64,000 nt of DNA, taken from contig NZ_AOJD01000027.1 in assembly GCF_000337415.1 (NCBI RefSeq), positions 23,605 through 87,604 of the forward strand. Reading direction: 5' to 3'. The first letter of the stretch is position 1. Each line of letters begins with the position of its first letter. The notes below the pieces were generated by a model. That model was not told where the DNA came from. It saw only the letters and a program-made list of their open reading frames with translations, and made no database searches. Positions 43,373-51,944 of this stretch are shown in pieces. This DNA is from Halorubrum tebenquichense DSM 14210. GTDB lineage: Archaea > Halobacteriota > Halobacteria > Halobacteriales > Haloferacaceae. The translations under genes were made by a program, and so were the position numbers.

Positions 43373-43840
43373 CTACTCGTCCACGTCGCGGGCGATGTCC
43401 GCGAGCGACGAGCGGGGACCGCGGTTCGCGTCGTAGACGGTCCGGTCGCCGGGGATCCGGAGGCCGTACAGCTCGCCGGGCACCACGACGTCGAGGACGA
43501 CGCCCTCGCCCGGCTCGCGGTCGTTCGCGTCGAGCCACTCGACCAGCCGGTTCGCCCCCTCGCCGGCCTCGCGCGCGAGCCGCCGGTTGTCGGACGCGCC
43601 CCGCAGGAGCCGCCCCTTCGAGTCGCTCGCGACCCGCGCGTGGTACTCCTCGCGGTCGATCGCGACCCGAACGAGGTCGCCCGCGCTCACGCCGAGCGCG
43701 TCGCAGGAGCCGGACTCGACGCGGCCGTCGAGCGCGTCGTCGTTCGGGAGCCTGACGCAGGGGCGGCGAGTGCCGCCGCTCCGGGCGAGCGAGACGCGAA
43801 CGGAGGCAACGTCCTCGCCGTCGGAGGGGACGCGAGGCAT
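43373..43840 (-). CDS. Acidic haloarchaeal protein (DUF7112-like), function unknown
   Basis: A 155-residue protein (MPRVPSDGEDVASVRVSL). The middle shows a beta-rich pattern, DALGVSAGDLVRVAIDREEYHARVASDS, similar to small OB or AbrB-like barrels, followed by a helix and GVVLDVVVPGELYGLRIPG. No catalytic motif is visible. It lies 10 bp upstream-side of the S6e gene on the same strand and may be co-transcribed. Confidence 0.65.
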   Translation of the reverse strand: MPRVPSDGEDVASVRVSLARSGGTRRPCVRLPNDDALDGRVESGSCDALGVSAGDLVRVAIDREEYHARVASDSKGRLLRGASDNRRLAREAGEGANRLVEWLDANDREPGEGVVLDVVVPGELYGLRIPGDRTVYDANRGPRSSLADIARDVDE

Positions 43841-43849
43841 CGGGGGTCC

Positions 43850-44257
43850 TTACTCGTCGGCTTCGTCGCCGTCCGCGTCGCCCTCGCCGAGCGCGGCCGC
43901 CACGTCGCCGTCGCCGTCGACGACGCTCGCGTTGATCTGCGCGACGTCGTCGTCGATCTCGCGGCCGCGGACGGTGATGCGCTTGCGCTCGCCCTCGCGG
44001 GACGGCTCGAAGCCCACGCCGCCCTCTAAGAGGAGCTCCTTCAGTCGCGTGCCGGAGACGTCCTCGCGCATCGGACGGCCGGTCTCGTCGGAGCCGCCGG
44101 TGAGTTCGATCGTGTGCTCGGGGAGCCCGACGGCGTCGCCGCCGATCTCGTCGCCGAGTTCGCGGCCGAGGAATCGGTTGGCGTCCTGTCCGTCGACCTC
44201 TCGCTGGAACGTCTCGCCGGTCTCGGGGTCGGCGACGACGACTTTGAATTCAGCCAT
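43850..44257 (-). CDS. rps6e: 30S ribosomal protein S6e
   Basis: A 135-residue protein from ATG 44257 (MAEFKVVVADPETGETFQ). The S6e signature is LGDEIGGDAVGLPEHTIELTGGSDETGRPMREDV. The C-terminus is shortened relative to eukaryotic S6 and ends in an acidic tail typical of halophiles. Part of the small ribosomal subunit. An 11-residue upstream extension in frame lacks conservation and is excluded. Confidence 0.95.
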   Translation of the reverse strand: MAEFKVVVADPETGETFQREVDGQDANRFLGRELGDEIGGDAVGLPEHTIELTGGSDETGRPMREDVSGTRLKELLLEGGVGFEPSREGERKRITVRGREIDDDVAQINASVVDGDGDVAAALGEGDADGDEADE

Positions 44258-44323
44258 GCGCGAACCCAGATGCCCGCGCATAAAAAGCACGTCGAAACGT
44301 CGGAACCGCGCGGCGCGCCGGGC

Positions 44324-45073
44324 TCAGGCGTCTCCCCCGCCGACGCGGGCGATCCGGCGCTCCCCGTCGCCCCACGGCCCGTCGACGAACGCCGCCTCGA
44401 CCGCGCGGGCCACTCGGTCCGGGTCGTCCGGCCCGCCGGCGTCGGCGACGCTCCCGACCGACGCCGGGTCGAACGGCACGCCGAGCGCGTCGTAGACCGG
44501 CTCCGTCACCCCGGCGATCGCCTCGGGGTCGGCCGCCGAGACGACGAGGACGCCCGCGACGAGCGCCGCGTCGGCGCGGACGCGCTGTGCGAGTCCCGCG
44601 ACCTTCCCGCCGCACTCTGCCTCCGCATCGCTGCCTGCCGCTTCCCTGCCGCCGGCGACCCGCAGGGAGTGGTCCCCCGGACAGAAGGATTCCGGCGGCT
44701 CCCCGCGGACCACGTCCGCCCCGAGGCCGCGGAGCGCGTCGCGGAGCGTCTCCGTCGCGGTCTCGTACCGCGAGTCGATCGATCCGCGCCCCTCGCCCGT
44801 CGGCACCGCGACCCCGAACGAGAGCGTCGACCCGGTGTACGCGACCGCGCGGCCGCCCACGTCGCGCTCGACGACCGGGAACCCGGCGTCGCGAGCCGCG
44901 CGCTTCGCCCGGTCGAATCCGGACTCTCGGGCGTCGCGGCGGCCGAACGCGACCTGCCGGGGCGGCGCGGTGACGCGGACGGCCGGGACGCCCTCGGCGG
45001 CCGACGCGAGCATCTCGGCCGTCGGGGCGCGGTCGGCGGCCGGCGTCGCGAACTCTCCCCTGTACACGCGCAT
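44324..45073 (-). CDS. Lipoate-protein ligase A family protein
   Basis: A 249-residue protein from ATG 45073 (MRVYRGEFATPAADRAPT). The biotin/lipoate ligase fold is marked by FPVVERDVGGRAVAYT (lipoyl-AMP loop), PESFCPGDHSLRV, and CGGKVAGLAQRVRADAALVAGVL, containing the catalytic lysine (GKxxGxAQR). It would attach lipoate or octanoate to E2/GcvH proteins, alone or with a partner subunit. The long in-frame extension upstream overlaps the divergent histidine kinase gene and is rejected. A divergent 144-bp gap holds promoters for both. Confidence 0.82.
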   Translation of the reverse strand: MRVYRGEFATPAADRAPTAEMLASAAEGVPAVRVTAPPRQVAFGRRDARESGFDRAKRAARDAGFPVVERDVGGRAVAYTGSTLSFGVAVPTGEGRGSIDSRYETATETLRDALRGLGADVVRGEPPESFCPGDHSLRVAGGREAAGSDAEAECGGKVAGLAQRVRADAALVAGVLVVSAADPEAIAGVTEPVYDALGVPFDPASVGSVADAGGPDDPDRVARAVEAAFVDGPWGDGERRIARVGGGDA

Positions 45074-45217
45074 ACGAGGGCGGAGGACCGCAGCGCCGAA
45101 GCCATTTGCGCTCGCTTCGAATCTCCCTGCCGCGTCGTCCGCGAACCCCTTCACGAGCCGCGAACGCCGTCCCGTGACACAACAGTTTTGTCGGGGCTGA
45201 GAGTGATATCGATATCG

Positions 45218-46891
45218 ATGAGCGACCTGAGCGCCCTGCCGGTCCAAGCGTACCTCGTCGCCTGTCTGCTGGCGGGGGCGATCGGGCTCTGGCTCGGTCG
45301 GGTCGCGTGGCACGAGCGCGACGAGCCGGGAGGGCTGGAGGTCGCGCTCTACCTGCTCTGTGGCGGGGGCGTCGCCCTCCTGTACGCCTTCCGGATCGCG
45401 CTCCCCGGCGAGGTCGGGATGACGGTGGCGCTCAACCTGGCGACGCCGCTCGTCGGGGCGATCCCCGTCCTCTGGATCCTGTTCGCGCTCGCGTTCACCG
45501 GCCACGAGCGATGGCGGACGGAGCGCCGGATCGTCGGGATCGCGACGCCCGCGTTCGTCTGGGTGCTGCTCGCGTGGTCGAGCGCGACCCACGGGCTGGC
45601 CCGGGGGCCGGTGACGGCCGTCGTCGACGGTCCGTTCACGCTGCTCGGATACGGGCTGGGACCGGTCGGCGGGGCGTACGTCCTCCTCGCGTACGGCCTG
45701 TGTGTCGCCGGCGCGCTGCTCGTCGTCGACCTCTACGAGCGGACCGGGAACCGCTACCGGCTCCAGACGTTCGTCGTGCTGCTCGGCACGCTGTTCCCGT
45801 TCCTCGCGGGGGTGGCGACGTTCGTCGACGTGGGGAGCTACGCGCACCTCTCGTGGCTGCCGACGGCGTTCGTGATCCACGGCGTGTTCCTCTACGGCAC
45901 CGTCTTCTGGCTCGGGACCCTCGACGCCGCGGTCGTCGCGCGCGACACCGCCGTCGAGGTGATGCAAGACCCCGTGATCGTCTCCGGGTCGGACGGGCGG
46001 ATCCGCGACCTCAACCCGGCGGCCGAGGCGCTCCTCCCGCCCGACGCGGTCGGCTCGTCGCTGTCGGCCGTGTTCCCGCGGCTGGAGGACGGCTCGGAGC
46101 ACCCGATCGCGATCGGCGACCGCCAGTTCGACATCCAGGAGAACCCCATCACCGACCCGCGCGGCACCGACCGCGGACACGTCTTTCTCCTCCGCGACGT
46201 GACCGCGCGGGAACAGCGGCAGGCGGCGCTCGAACGTCGCGAGTCCGAACTCGAACGCCAGAACGAGCGCTTGGAGGAGTTCGCGGGCGTCGTCTCGCAC
46301 GACCTGCGGAACCCCCTCGCGGCCGCGTCCGCGGCCGTCGAACTGGCCCGCCAGCGCGGCGACGACCCCGACGGCTCGCTGGAGCGGGCCGCGAACGCCC
46401 ACGAGCGGATGGACGACATGATCGAGGGGCTGCTCGCGCTGGCGACGGCGGGCGAGACGGTGGACGAGCTCGACCGCGTCTCGCTCGACGGGACCGTCCG
46501 GCGCGTCTGGTCACGCCTGGAGACCGCGGACGCGACGCTCGCCGTCGAGGGCGACGCGACCGCCCTCGCCGATCGCGACCGGCTCGAACAGCTGCTCTCG
46601 AACCTGTTCCGTAACGCGATCGAACACGCGGGCGCGGACGCCGCGGTCACCGTCACCGTCTCGTCCGACGGCGACGGCGTCACGCTCGCCGTCGGCGACG
46701 ACGGCCCCGGGATCCCGCCCGCGGAGCGCGAGAACGTCACCGAACGCGGCGTGTCGCTCGGCGGCGGCACCGGGCTGGGGCTGGCCATCGTCGGCGACAT
46801 CGCCGAGGCGCACGGCTGGACGCTCACCGTCGGCGAGTCCGACGCCGGCGGCGCGCGGTTCGTTATCGAGGGGCTGGAGGCGGACTCGTGA
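45218..46891 (+). CDS. Membrane histidine kinase with 7TM sensor and PAS domain
   Basis: A 557-residue protein from ATG 45218 (MSDLSALPVQAYLVACLL). Seven membrane helices fill residues about 8-230, followed by a PAS domain (VIVSGSDGRIRDLNPAAEALLP) and a coiled linker. The kinase core has HisKA motif VVSHDLRNPLAAA, N-box LLSNLFRNAIEHAG, and G boxes VGDDGPGIP and GGGTGLGLAIV. The layout is the common haloarchaeal 7TM-PAS-kinase type without an attached receiver. No response regulator is adjacent. Its stop overlaps the next gene's GTG start (GTGA), so it is coupled to an M23-like protein. The signal is unknown. Confidence 0.92.
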   Translation: MSDLSALPVQAYLVACLLAGAIGLWLGRVAWHERDEPGGLEVALYLLCGGGVALLYAFRIALPGEVGMTVALNLATPLVGAIPVLWILFALAFTGHERWRTERRIVGIATPAFVWVLLAWSSATHGLARGPVTAVVDGPFTLLGYGLGPVGGAYVLLAYGLCVAGALLVVDLYERTGNRYRLQTFVVLLGTLFPFLAGVATFVDVGSYAHLSWLPTAFVIHGVFLYGTVFWLGTLDAAVVARDTAVEVMQDPVIVSGSDGRIRDLNPAAEALLPPDAVGSSLSAVFPRLEDGSEHPIAIGDRQFDIQENPITDPRGTDRGHVFLLRDVTAREQRQAALERRESELERQNERLEEFAGVVSHDLRNPLAAASAAVELARQRGDDPDGSLERAANAHERMDDMIEGLLALATAGETVDELDRVSLDGTVRRVWSRLETADATLAVEGDATALADRDRLEQLLSNLFRNAIEHAGADAAVTVTVSSDGDGVTLAVGDDGPGIPPAERENVTERGVSLGGGTGLGLAIVGDIAEAHGWTLTVGESDAGGARFVIEGLEADS

Positions 46892-47952
46892 CGGGAGCGC
46901 CGAACGGCCGCGACGACGAGAGCGACGGCGGCAGCGGTGACGGGACCGGCGACGACGGCGGCGACGCTCCGCCGAACGCGACGGTGTCCCTTCCGGCCGA
47001 CGTCGTCGGGCGCTATCGGAAGTTCTCGCGGTTCAACTCCCCGTACCCCGCCCACCGGCGCGGTCGGGCGATCGACCTGTATCCGGGCGACGGAGTCGGT
47101 CGCTCGCCGGTGGCCGGGACCGTCCGCGAGGTCCGGAGTGTCGGCTGTCCGGACCGCCCGTACGCGGCCGACGAGGACCACCTGATCGTCGTCGACCTCG
47201 CCGAGGAGTGGTGCGCCCGCGCCGGCGCTCCCCCCGGCACCGTCGCGCGGATCCTCCACGTGATCCCCGAGGTGTCGCCGGGCGACCGGGTGGCCGTCGG
47301 CGACGCGCTCGGCCCGACGACGCGCTCCGGCTTCTTCGGGCAGTGGGTCGACGACCACGTCCACCTCGGCTTCCGCCCGCCGGACGCGAACCCGCTCAGG
47401 GCGAGCGGGTCGCTCCCGGTCGCCGTCGACGCCCCCGTCGAGCCGGTGACGTGGGACGGCACCGGGTCGGTGATCGAGCGCGGGCCGACGCACGTCGTCC
47501 TCGACGGGCCGGGGCGGAACGGGTCGAAGCGGGACGGTTCGCGCCGAAAGGGGCCCCGACGCGACGAGTCCGGCCCGGCGTTCGCGGCGCTCGCGAGCGA
47601 CGAGGGGGTTCCCGTCGACGGCGGAGTGACGCACTACGCCGGGGGCGGAACGTTCGGCGCGGGGGAGGAGGTGGCCGCGCCGACCGGATCCGCGCTGTCG
47701 CTCCTCGGCACCCGGATCGGAACCGCGACCGAACACGATTCGGGGGCCGAGCCCGGAGCGCCGCGCGTCGAGTGGGCCCCGGTCGACGTCCTCGCGAACG
47801 GCGAGCGCGTCGTCGGCCTCTCGCTGTTCGCCGCGCGCGGCGACCGCTTCGGCGTCAAGGTCGTCTGTCCCGACGCGACATTCGAGGTCGGCGAGTCCGT
47901 GACGGTCGAGGTCGTCCCCAGCGACGACCCGATTCGACTCGGGGTCGGGTGA
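46888..47952 (+). CDS. Cytosolic M23 (LytM)-fold-like protein
   Basis: A 354-residue protein starting at GTG that overlaps the kinase stop. After a disordered acidic N-terminus, residues about 50-170 follow the M23 peptidase plan: YPAHRRGRAIDLYPGDGVG (H and D ligands), SPVAGTVREV, DHLIVVDL, HVIPEVSPGDRVAVGDALG and DDHVHLGFRPP (HxH ligand). No signal peptide or membrane helix is seen, so it is probably cytosolic. Archaea lack murein, so the substrate, if any, is not peptidoglycan. The C-terminal half is beta-rich. A regulatory or lipoyl/carrier-like barrel is an alternative reading. Confidence 0.65.
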   Translation: MTGAPNGRDDESDGGSGDGTGDDGGDAPPNATVSLPADVVGRYRKFSRFNSPYPAHRRGRAIDLYPGDGVGRSPVAGTVREVRSVGCPDRPYAADEDHLIVVDLAEEWCARAGAPPGTVARILHVIPEVSPGDRVAVGDALGPTTRSGFFGQWVDDHVHLGFRPPDANPLRASGSLPVAVDAPVEPVTWDGTGSVIERGPTHVVLDGPGRNGSKRDGSRRKGPRRDESGPAFAALASDEGVPVDGGVTHYAGGGTFGAGEEVAAPTGSALSLLGTRIGTATEHDSGAEPGAPRVEWAPVDVLANGERVVGLSLFAARGDRFGVKVVCPDATFEVGESVTVEVVPSDDPIRLGVG

Positions 47953-48071
47953 GCGGTCGCTCGCGCGGACGAGTTGCCCGGCTGGTCCGCGACCGGCCTG
48001 ACCGACCAATCCGCGGCCCGTTGTCGGGCGTTTCCGGGGGCTACAAGCCGTCCGAGAGCGACGCCCGGGAC

Positions 48072-48575
48072 ATGGACCGCACGGAGATCGCGGCGATGGA
48101 CCCGCTGCCGTCGGAGGCGACGGCGTTCGTCGAGCGGAAGCTGGAGGACGAGCACGGCTACCTCTCGTGGCTGAACACGTCGGTCGAGGTCATCGAGCGC
48201 GGGCGCGTCGTCCTCTCTATCCCCTTCGACGACAAGCTCACGAACGCCGACGGGCGGACGATCCACGGCGGCGTCGCGGCGACGCTGATCGACACGGCGG
48301 GCGGCGTCGCCCAGCGCACCGCGTTCGAGGACCCCCTCGACGGCGGCGTGGCGACGGTGAACCTCAACGCGAACTACCTCCGGCCCGCGACCGGCGACCT
48401 CCGCGCAGAGGCGGAGGTCGTCAGGGCCGGCGGCTCGATCGGCGTCAGCGACATGACCGTCACGACCGCCGGCGAGAGAGAGGGGGCGGACGGGGGAGGC
48501 GACGACGGTGGAGAAGGGGCTGACCGCTCCGAGGTCGTCGTCGGTCAGGGGTCGTTCCGGCTGTTCCGCGAGTAG
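48072..48575 (+). CDS. PaaI-type hotdog thioesterase
   Basis: A 167-residue protein from ATG 48072 (MDRTEIAAMDPLPSEATA). GRTIHGGVAATLIDTAGGVA is the HGG signature of hotdog-fold thioesterases of the PaaI/YdiI group, and TVNLNANYLRPATGDL is the strand with the substrate edge. An acidic insert (GGGDDGGEGAD) lies before the last strand. It probably hydrolyses acyl-CoA thioesters. Its last 31 bases overlap the 3' end of the convergent MoeA gene. Confidence 0.88.
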   Translation: MDRTEIAAMDPLPSEATAFVERKLEDEHGYLSWLNTSVEVIERGRVVLSIPFDDKLTNADGRTIHGGVAATLIDTAGGVAQRTAFEDPLDGGVATVNLNANYLRPATGDLRAEAEVVRAGGSIGVSDMTVTTAGEREGADGGGDDGGEGADRSEVVVGQGSFRLFRE

Positions 48576-50617
48576 CCCGGGAGGCCGTCGAGGATCGCGT
48601 CGAGCGCGGGACCGGCGTCGTCCGAACCGGTTTCTCGACCGTCCGCGGACAGTTCGGCCGCCAGCGCCGCGACCGGTTCGCGGTCGACGCGGTCCGGCGC
48701 GGCGCGGACGACGACCGACTGCTCGCCGAGCGGGACGAACCCGCAGCCGAGCCGGGCCGCCGTCTCGCGGAGGCCGAGCCCGGCGTCGGCGTCGCCGGCG
48801 ACGACCGCGCGGACCGGGCTCTCGAACGCCTTCGCGGTCCGCTCGTAGCCGTCGATCCGCTCGGCGAGTTCGCGGCGGTCGGCGTCTCGCCCGTCGGCGA
48901 GGTCGTCGAGCCCCGCGTCGAGGCTGCGCCGCAGTCCCGAGACCGTCGGCCGGTTCCGGAAGCGGAGGTCGCGGTCGACGAGGTCCGCGAGCCCCTCCAC
49001 GCCGTCGGGGTTCCCCTCGGGGACGATCAGCCCCCACTCGCGGGTCCACCGCCCCAGTTCCTCGGCGTCGACGTCGCGGTCGGTCGGGCCCGCGGTCACG
49101 GCCACGTCGGGGACGCCGTCGCGGAGGCGGCGGAGCCCCTCGCGGGAGCCGACCGCGAGGTAACGCGGGTTCGCGAGGCGGTCGAGCAGGCGGTTGAGCG
49201 CGGGGTCGTCCTCGCCGACCCCGAGCAGCGTCGGCGGGCGCACGTCGGGCGAGAACAGGTCGACTGAGACGGACTCGCCGGCGTCGAGGTACTCCGTGTC
49301 CGGGTCGACCGGGACGACCCCGTCGGCCTCGACGAGGCTCGTCGTCGCCCCCGATCCCTTGTCGACCGGGTAGACGAGCGGGCGGTCGTCCGCGTCGCCG
49401 CCGCGGTCGCCGTCGCTCACGTCGAGCAGGCCGACCGGCATCAGGCGCATGCGGCCCTCGCCGTACCGCTCGCCGACGCCCATCCGGCCCTCGACGGTCG
49501 CGGTCGCCGGCTCGGGCTGGCCCGCGGCCTCGCGGATCGCGGGCGCGACGAACGTCCGGAAGATCGTGAGCGCGGACACCGGGTAGCCGGGGAGGCCGAT
49601 GTACGCGGACTCGTCGCCCCGCGAGCCGTCCGCCTCGTCGGTGCGATCGAGTCGGCCGACGAGCATCGGCTTGCCGGGCTTGACGGCGACCCCGTGGAGG
49701 AGGAGTTCGCCGCGCGCCTCGATGACGCGGTAGATCACGTCGACCGCGCTCGCCGAGGTCGACCCCGAGGAGAGCACGAGGTCGCACTCGTCGGCCGCCC
49801 GGCGGAGCAGCCGCTCCATCTCCTCGTAGTCGTCACCGGCGTGGGGGTAGAGGACGGGCTCGCCGCCCGCCTCCTCGACGCCCGCGGCGATCGTCGTCGA
49901 GTTCACGTCGTAGATCTCGCCGCGATCGGGGTTGAGGGCCTCGCCCGGCCGCACGAGCTCGTCGCCGGTCGAGACGATCCCGACGCGCGGCCGCCCCGCG
50001 ACCGGGACCTCGTCGACGCCGAGCGCCGACAGCAGCCCGATCTCGCGGGGCGTCAGCCGCGTTCCGGGACCGAGCGCGCGCGCGCCGGCGGCGATGTCCG
50101 TGCCGGCGGTCATCACGTGGTCGCCGGGCGCGACCGAGGTTCGGACCGCGATCCGGGCCGCACCGTCGGCCGCGGCGTCGTGTCCGTCGCCGGTGTCACC
50201 ACCGTCGCCGGCGTCGCCGCCGCCGTCCGCGTCGCCGATCTCGTCGGTCCGTTCGACCATCACGACCGCGTCCGCGCCGTCGGGCATCACCGCGCCGGTG
50301 GATATCTCCGCGCACGTCCCCGGTTCGACCGTCACGTCTGGCTCCGCGCCCGCGTGGACCGCGCCGGCGAGGTCGAGTTCGGCGGGATCGGCCTCGTCCG
50401 CGCCGAAGGTGTCGCGGGCCCGCACCGCATAGCCGTCCATCGAGGCGCGGTCGAAGCCGGGCACGTCGATCGCGGCGTCGATCCGCTCGGCGAGGACGCG
50501 GCCGCGGGCCTCCCGCAGCGGGACCGCCTCGGGGGCGGGCGAGAGGTCGAGCGAGTCGATCGCGTCCCGTGCGGCCTCGGGGGTCGCGAGGTCGCGGAAC
50601 TCCTTGCGGTCGCTCAC
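48545..50617 (-). CDS. moeA: Molybdopterin molybdenumtransferase MoeA with C-terminal substrate-binding-like domain
   Basis: A 690-residue protein starting at GTG 50617 (VSDRKEFRDLATPEAARD). The MoeA part (1-430) has GFDRASMDGYAVRA, ISTGAVMPDGADAVVMVE with an acidic insert, VGIVSTGDELV and LSSGSTSASAVD. The last 220 residues resemble the LysR-substrate/periplasmic-binding-like domain fused to many archaeal MoeA proteins (LANPRYLAVGSREGLRRL). It inserts molybdate or tungstate into molybdopterin. Its start overlaps the upstream moeA paralogue by GTGA, so both are made from one message. Confidence 0.92.
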   Translation of the reverse strand: MSDRKEFRDLATPEAARDAIDSLDLSPAPEAVPLREARGRVLAERIDAAIDVPGFDRASMDGYAVRARDTFGADEADPAELDLAGAVHAGAEPDVTVEPGTCAEISTGAVMPDGADAVVMVERTDEIGDADGGGDAGDGGDTGDGHDAAADGAARIAVRTSVAPGDHVMTAGTDIAAGARALGPGTRLTPREIGLLSALGVDEVPVAGRPRVGIVSTGDELVRPGEALNPDRGEIYDVNSTTIAAGVEEAGGEPVLYPHAGDDYEEMERLLRRAADECDLVLSSGSTSASAVDVIYRVIEARGELLLHGVAVKPGKPMLVGRLDRTDEADGSRGDESAYIGLPGYPVSALTIFRTFVAPAIREAAGQPEPATATVEGRMGVGERYGEGRMRLMPVGLLDVSDGDRGGDADDRPLVYPVDKGSGATTSLVEADGVVPVDPDTEYLDAGESVSVDLFSPDVRPPTLLGVGEDDPALNRLLDRLANPRYLAVGSREGLRRLRDGVPDVAVTAGPTDRDVDAEELGRWTREWGLIVPEGNPDGVEGLADLVDRDLRFRNRPTVSGLRRSLDAGLDDLADGRDADRRELAERIDGYERTAKAFESPVRAVVAGDADAGLGLRETAARLGCGFVPLGEQSVVVRAAPDRVDREPVAALAAELSADGRETGSDDAGPALDAILDGLPGYSRNSRNDP

Positions 50618-51897
50618 GCGTTCACCTCCCAGAGCTCCACGTCGACGGTCTCGCCGGCGTCGAGCCCCTCCCGCGGCTCCGGCACGACGACCCAGCCGTC
50701 CGCGAGCGCGACGCTGGATAAGATTCCGGAGCCGCTCGCGCGGGTCGGCGTCGCGGTCGGGAGGTCGTCGCCGTCCGCGTCGTCGGCCTCGTCGCCGTCG
50801 ACCGACCCGTCGTCTCCCTCGCCGTCGCCAGCCGAGAGGCTCACCCGCGCGAACGTCCGGACGCCGGGCTCGCTGGCGACCTTCCGCCCCAGCGTCGCCC
50901 GCCGCGTCGGGAACGGGTCCGCGTCGACCCCGCCCGCCCGCTTCAGCGCGGGCCGGAGGAACTGCGCCGCGTTGACGATGCACGCGACCGGGTAGCCGGG
51001 CAGCGACACGATCGGCGTCCCCTCCGCCCGCCCGAGACACACCGGGTGGCCGGGCTTCAGCGCGACGCCGTGGACCAGCACCTCGCCGAGGCCGTCGACG
51101 ACCTCCGGGATCAGGTCCCGCTCGCCGACGGAGGAGCCGCCGGTGGTGACGACCACGTCGGCGTCGAGGTCGGCCGCGACCGCCTCGCGGAGCGCGTCCG
51201 GGTCGTCGGTGACCACGTCGCGGTAGCGCGCCTCCCCGCCCCACCGCTCGACGAGCCGCGAGACGGTGAGGCCGTTCGTCTCGATCACCTCGCCGGGGCC
51301 GGGGTCGGACTCGACCAGCTCCTCGCCGGTCGGGATCACGGCGACCTCGGGCGGCTCGCGGACCGCGACCTCGTCGAGGCCGACCGAGCGCAGGAGACCG
51401 AGGTCCGAGGGCCGCAGGACGTGGCCGGGCTCGTAGAGTCGCTGGCCGGCCGCGACGTCCTCGCCCGCCTCGCCGACGTTCTCGCCGGTCGCGACCGCGT
51501 CGAACACCTCCACGTCGTCGCCGACCGACTCGACTTGCTCGATCATCACGACCGCGTCCGCGCCCTCGGGCACCGCGCTGCCGGTGTGGACGCGCGCCGC
51601 TTCGTCCGGTGCGATCGACTCCGTCTCGGCCGGTCTCGCCGAGAGGACCGCGGGAGAGCGGTCGCCGGCTCCGAAGGTGTCGCTCGCGCGGACGGCGTAC
51701 CCGTCCATCGCGGCGCGGTCGTACCCCGGCACGGGCGACGGCGCGTCGATCGGCTCGGCGATCACCCGGCCGTCGGCCCCCCCGACCGGGACGGATTCGG
51801 TCCGGTCGTGAGGGGAGACGGCGTCGAGCAGGGTCGCCCTCGCGTCCGCGACCCGGGTCCGCCGCTTGAACCCGGACTCGCGTCTGTCGTGGCTCAT
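50614..51897 (-). CDS. moeA: Second molybdopterin molybdenumtransferase MoeA
   Basis: A 427-residue MoeA from ATG 51897 (MSHDRRESGFKRRTRVAD). Motifs are GYDRAAMDGYAVRASDTFG, HTGSAVPEGADAVVMIEQ, VAVIPTGEELV and VVTTGGSSVGERDL, then IVSLPGYPVACIVNA. It is single-domain, without the C-terminal extension of its neighbour. Two MoeA paralogues in tandem are common in haloarchaea, and could divide molybdenum from tungsten insertion, but that is not shown by the sequence. First gene of the pair. Confidence 0.92.
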   Translation of the reverse strand: MSHDRRESGFKRRTRVADARATLLDAVSPHDRTESVPVGGADGRVIAEPIDAPSPVPGYDRAAMDGYAVRASDTFGAGDRSPAVLSARPAETESIAPDEAARVHTGSAVPEGADAVVMIEQVESVGDDVEVFDAVATGENVGEAGEDVAAGQRLYEPGHVLRPSDLGLLRSVGLDEVAVREPPEVAVIPTGEELVESDPGPGEVIETNGLTVSRLVERWGGEARYRDVVTDDPDALREAVAADLDADVVVTTGGSSVGERDLIPEVVDGLGEVLVHGVALKPGHPVCLGRAEGTPIVSLPGYPVACIVNAAQFLRPALKRAGGVDADPFPTRRATLGRKVASEPGVRTFARVSLSAGDGEGDDGSVDGDEADDADGDDLPTATPTRASGSGILSSVALADGWVVVPEPREGLDAGETVDVELWEVNA

Positions 51898-51944
51898 ACA
51901 CACCTATTCGCGGCCGCGGGCAAAAACCCGTTCTCCGCCGCCGC

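Noticed and set aside
44324..46402. Long N-terminal extension of the lipoate-ligase-like gene
   Set aside because: It runs antisense through the histidine kinase; ATG 45073 begins the recognisable fold.
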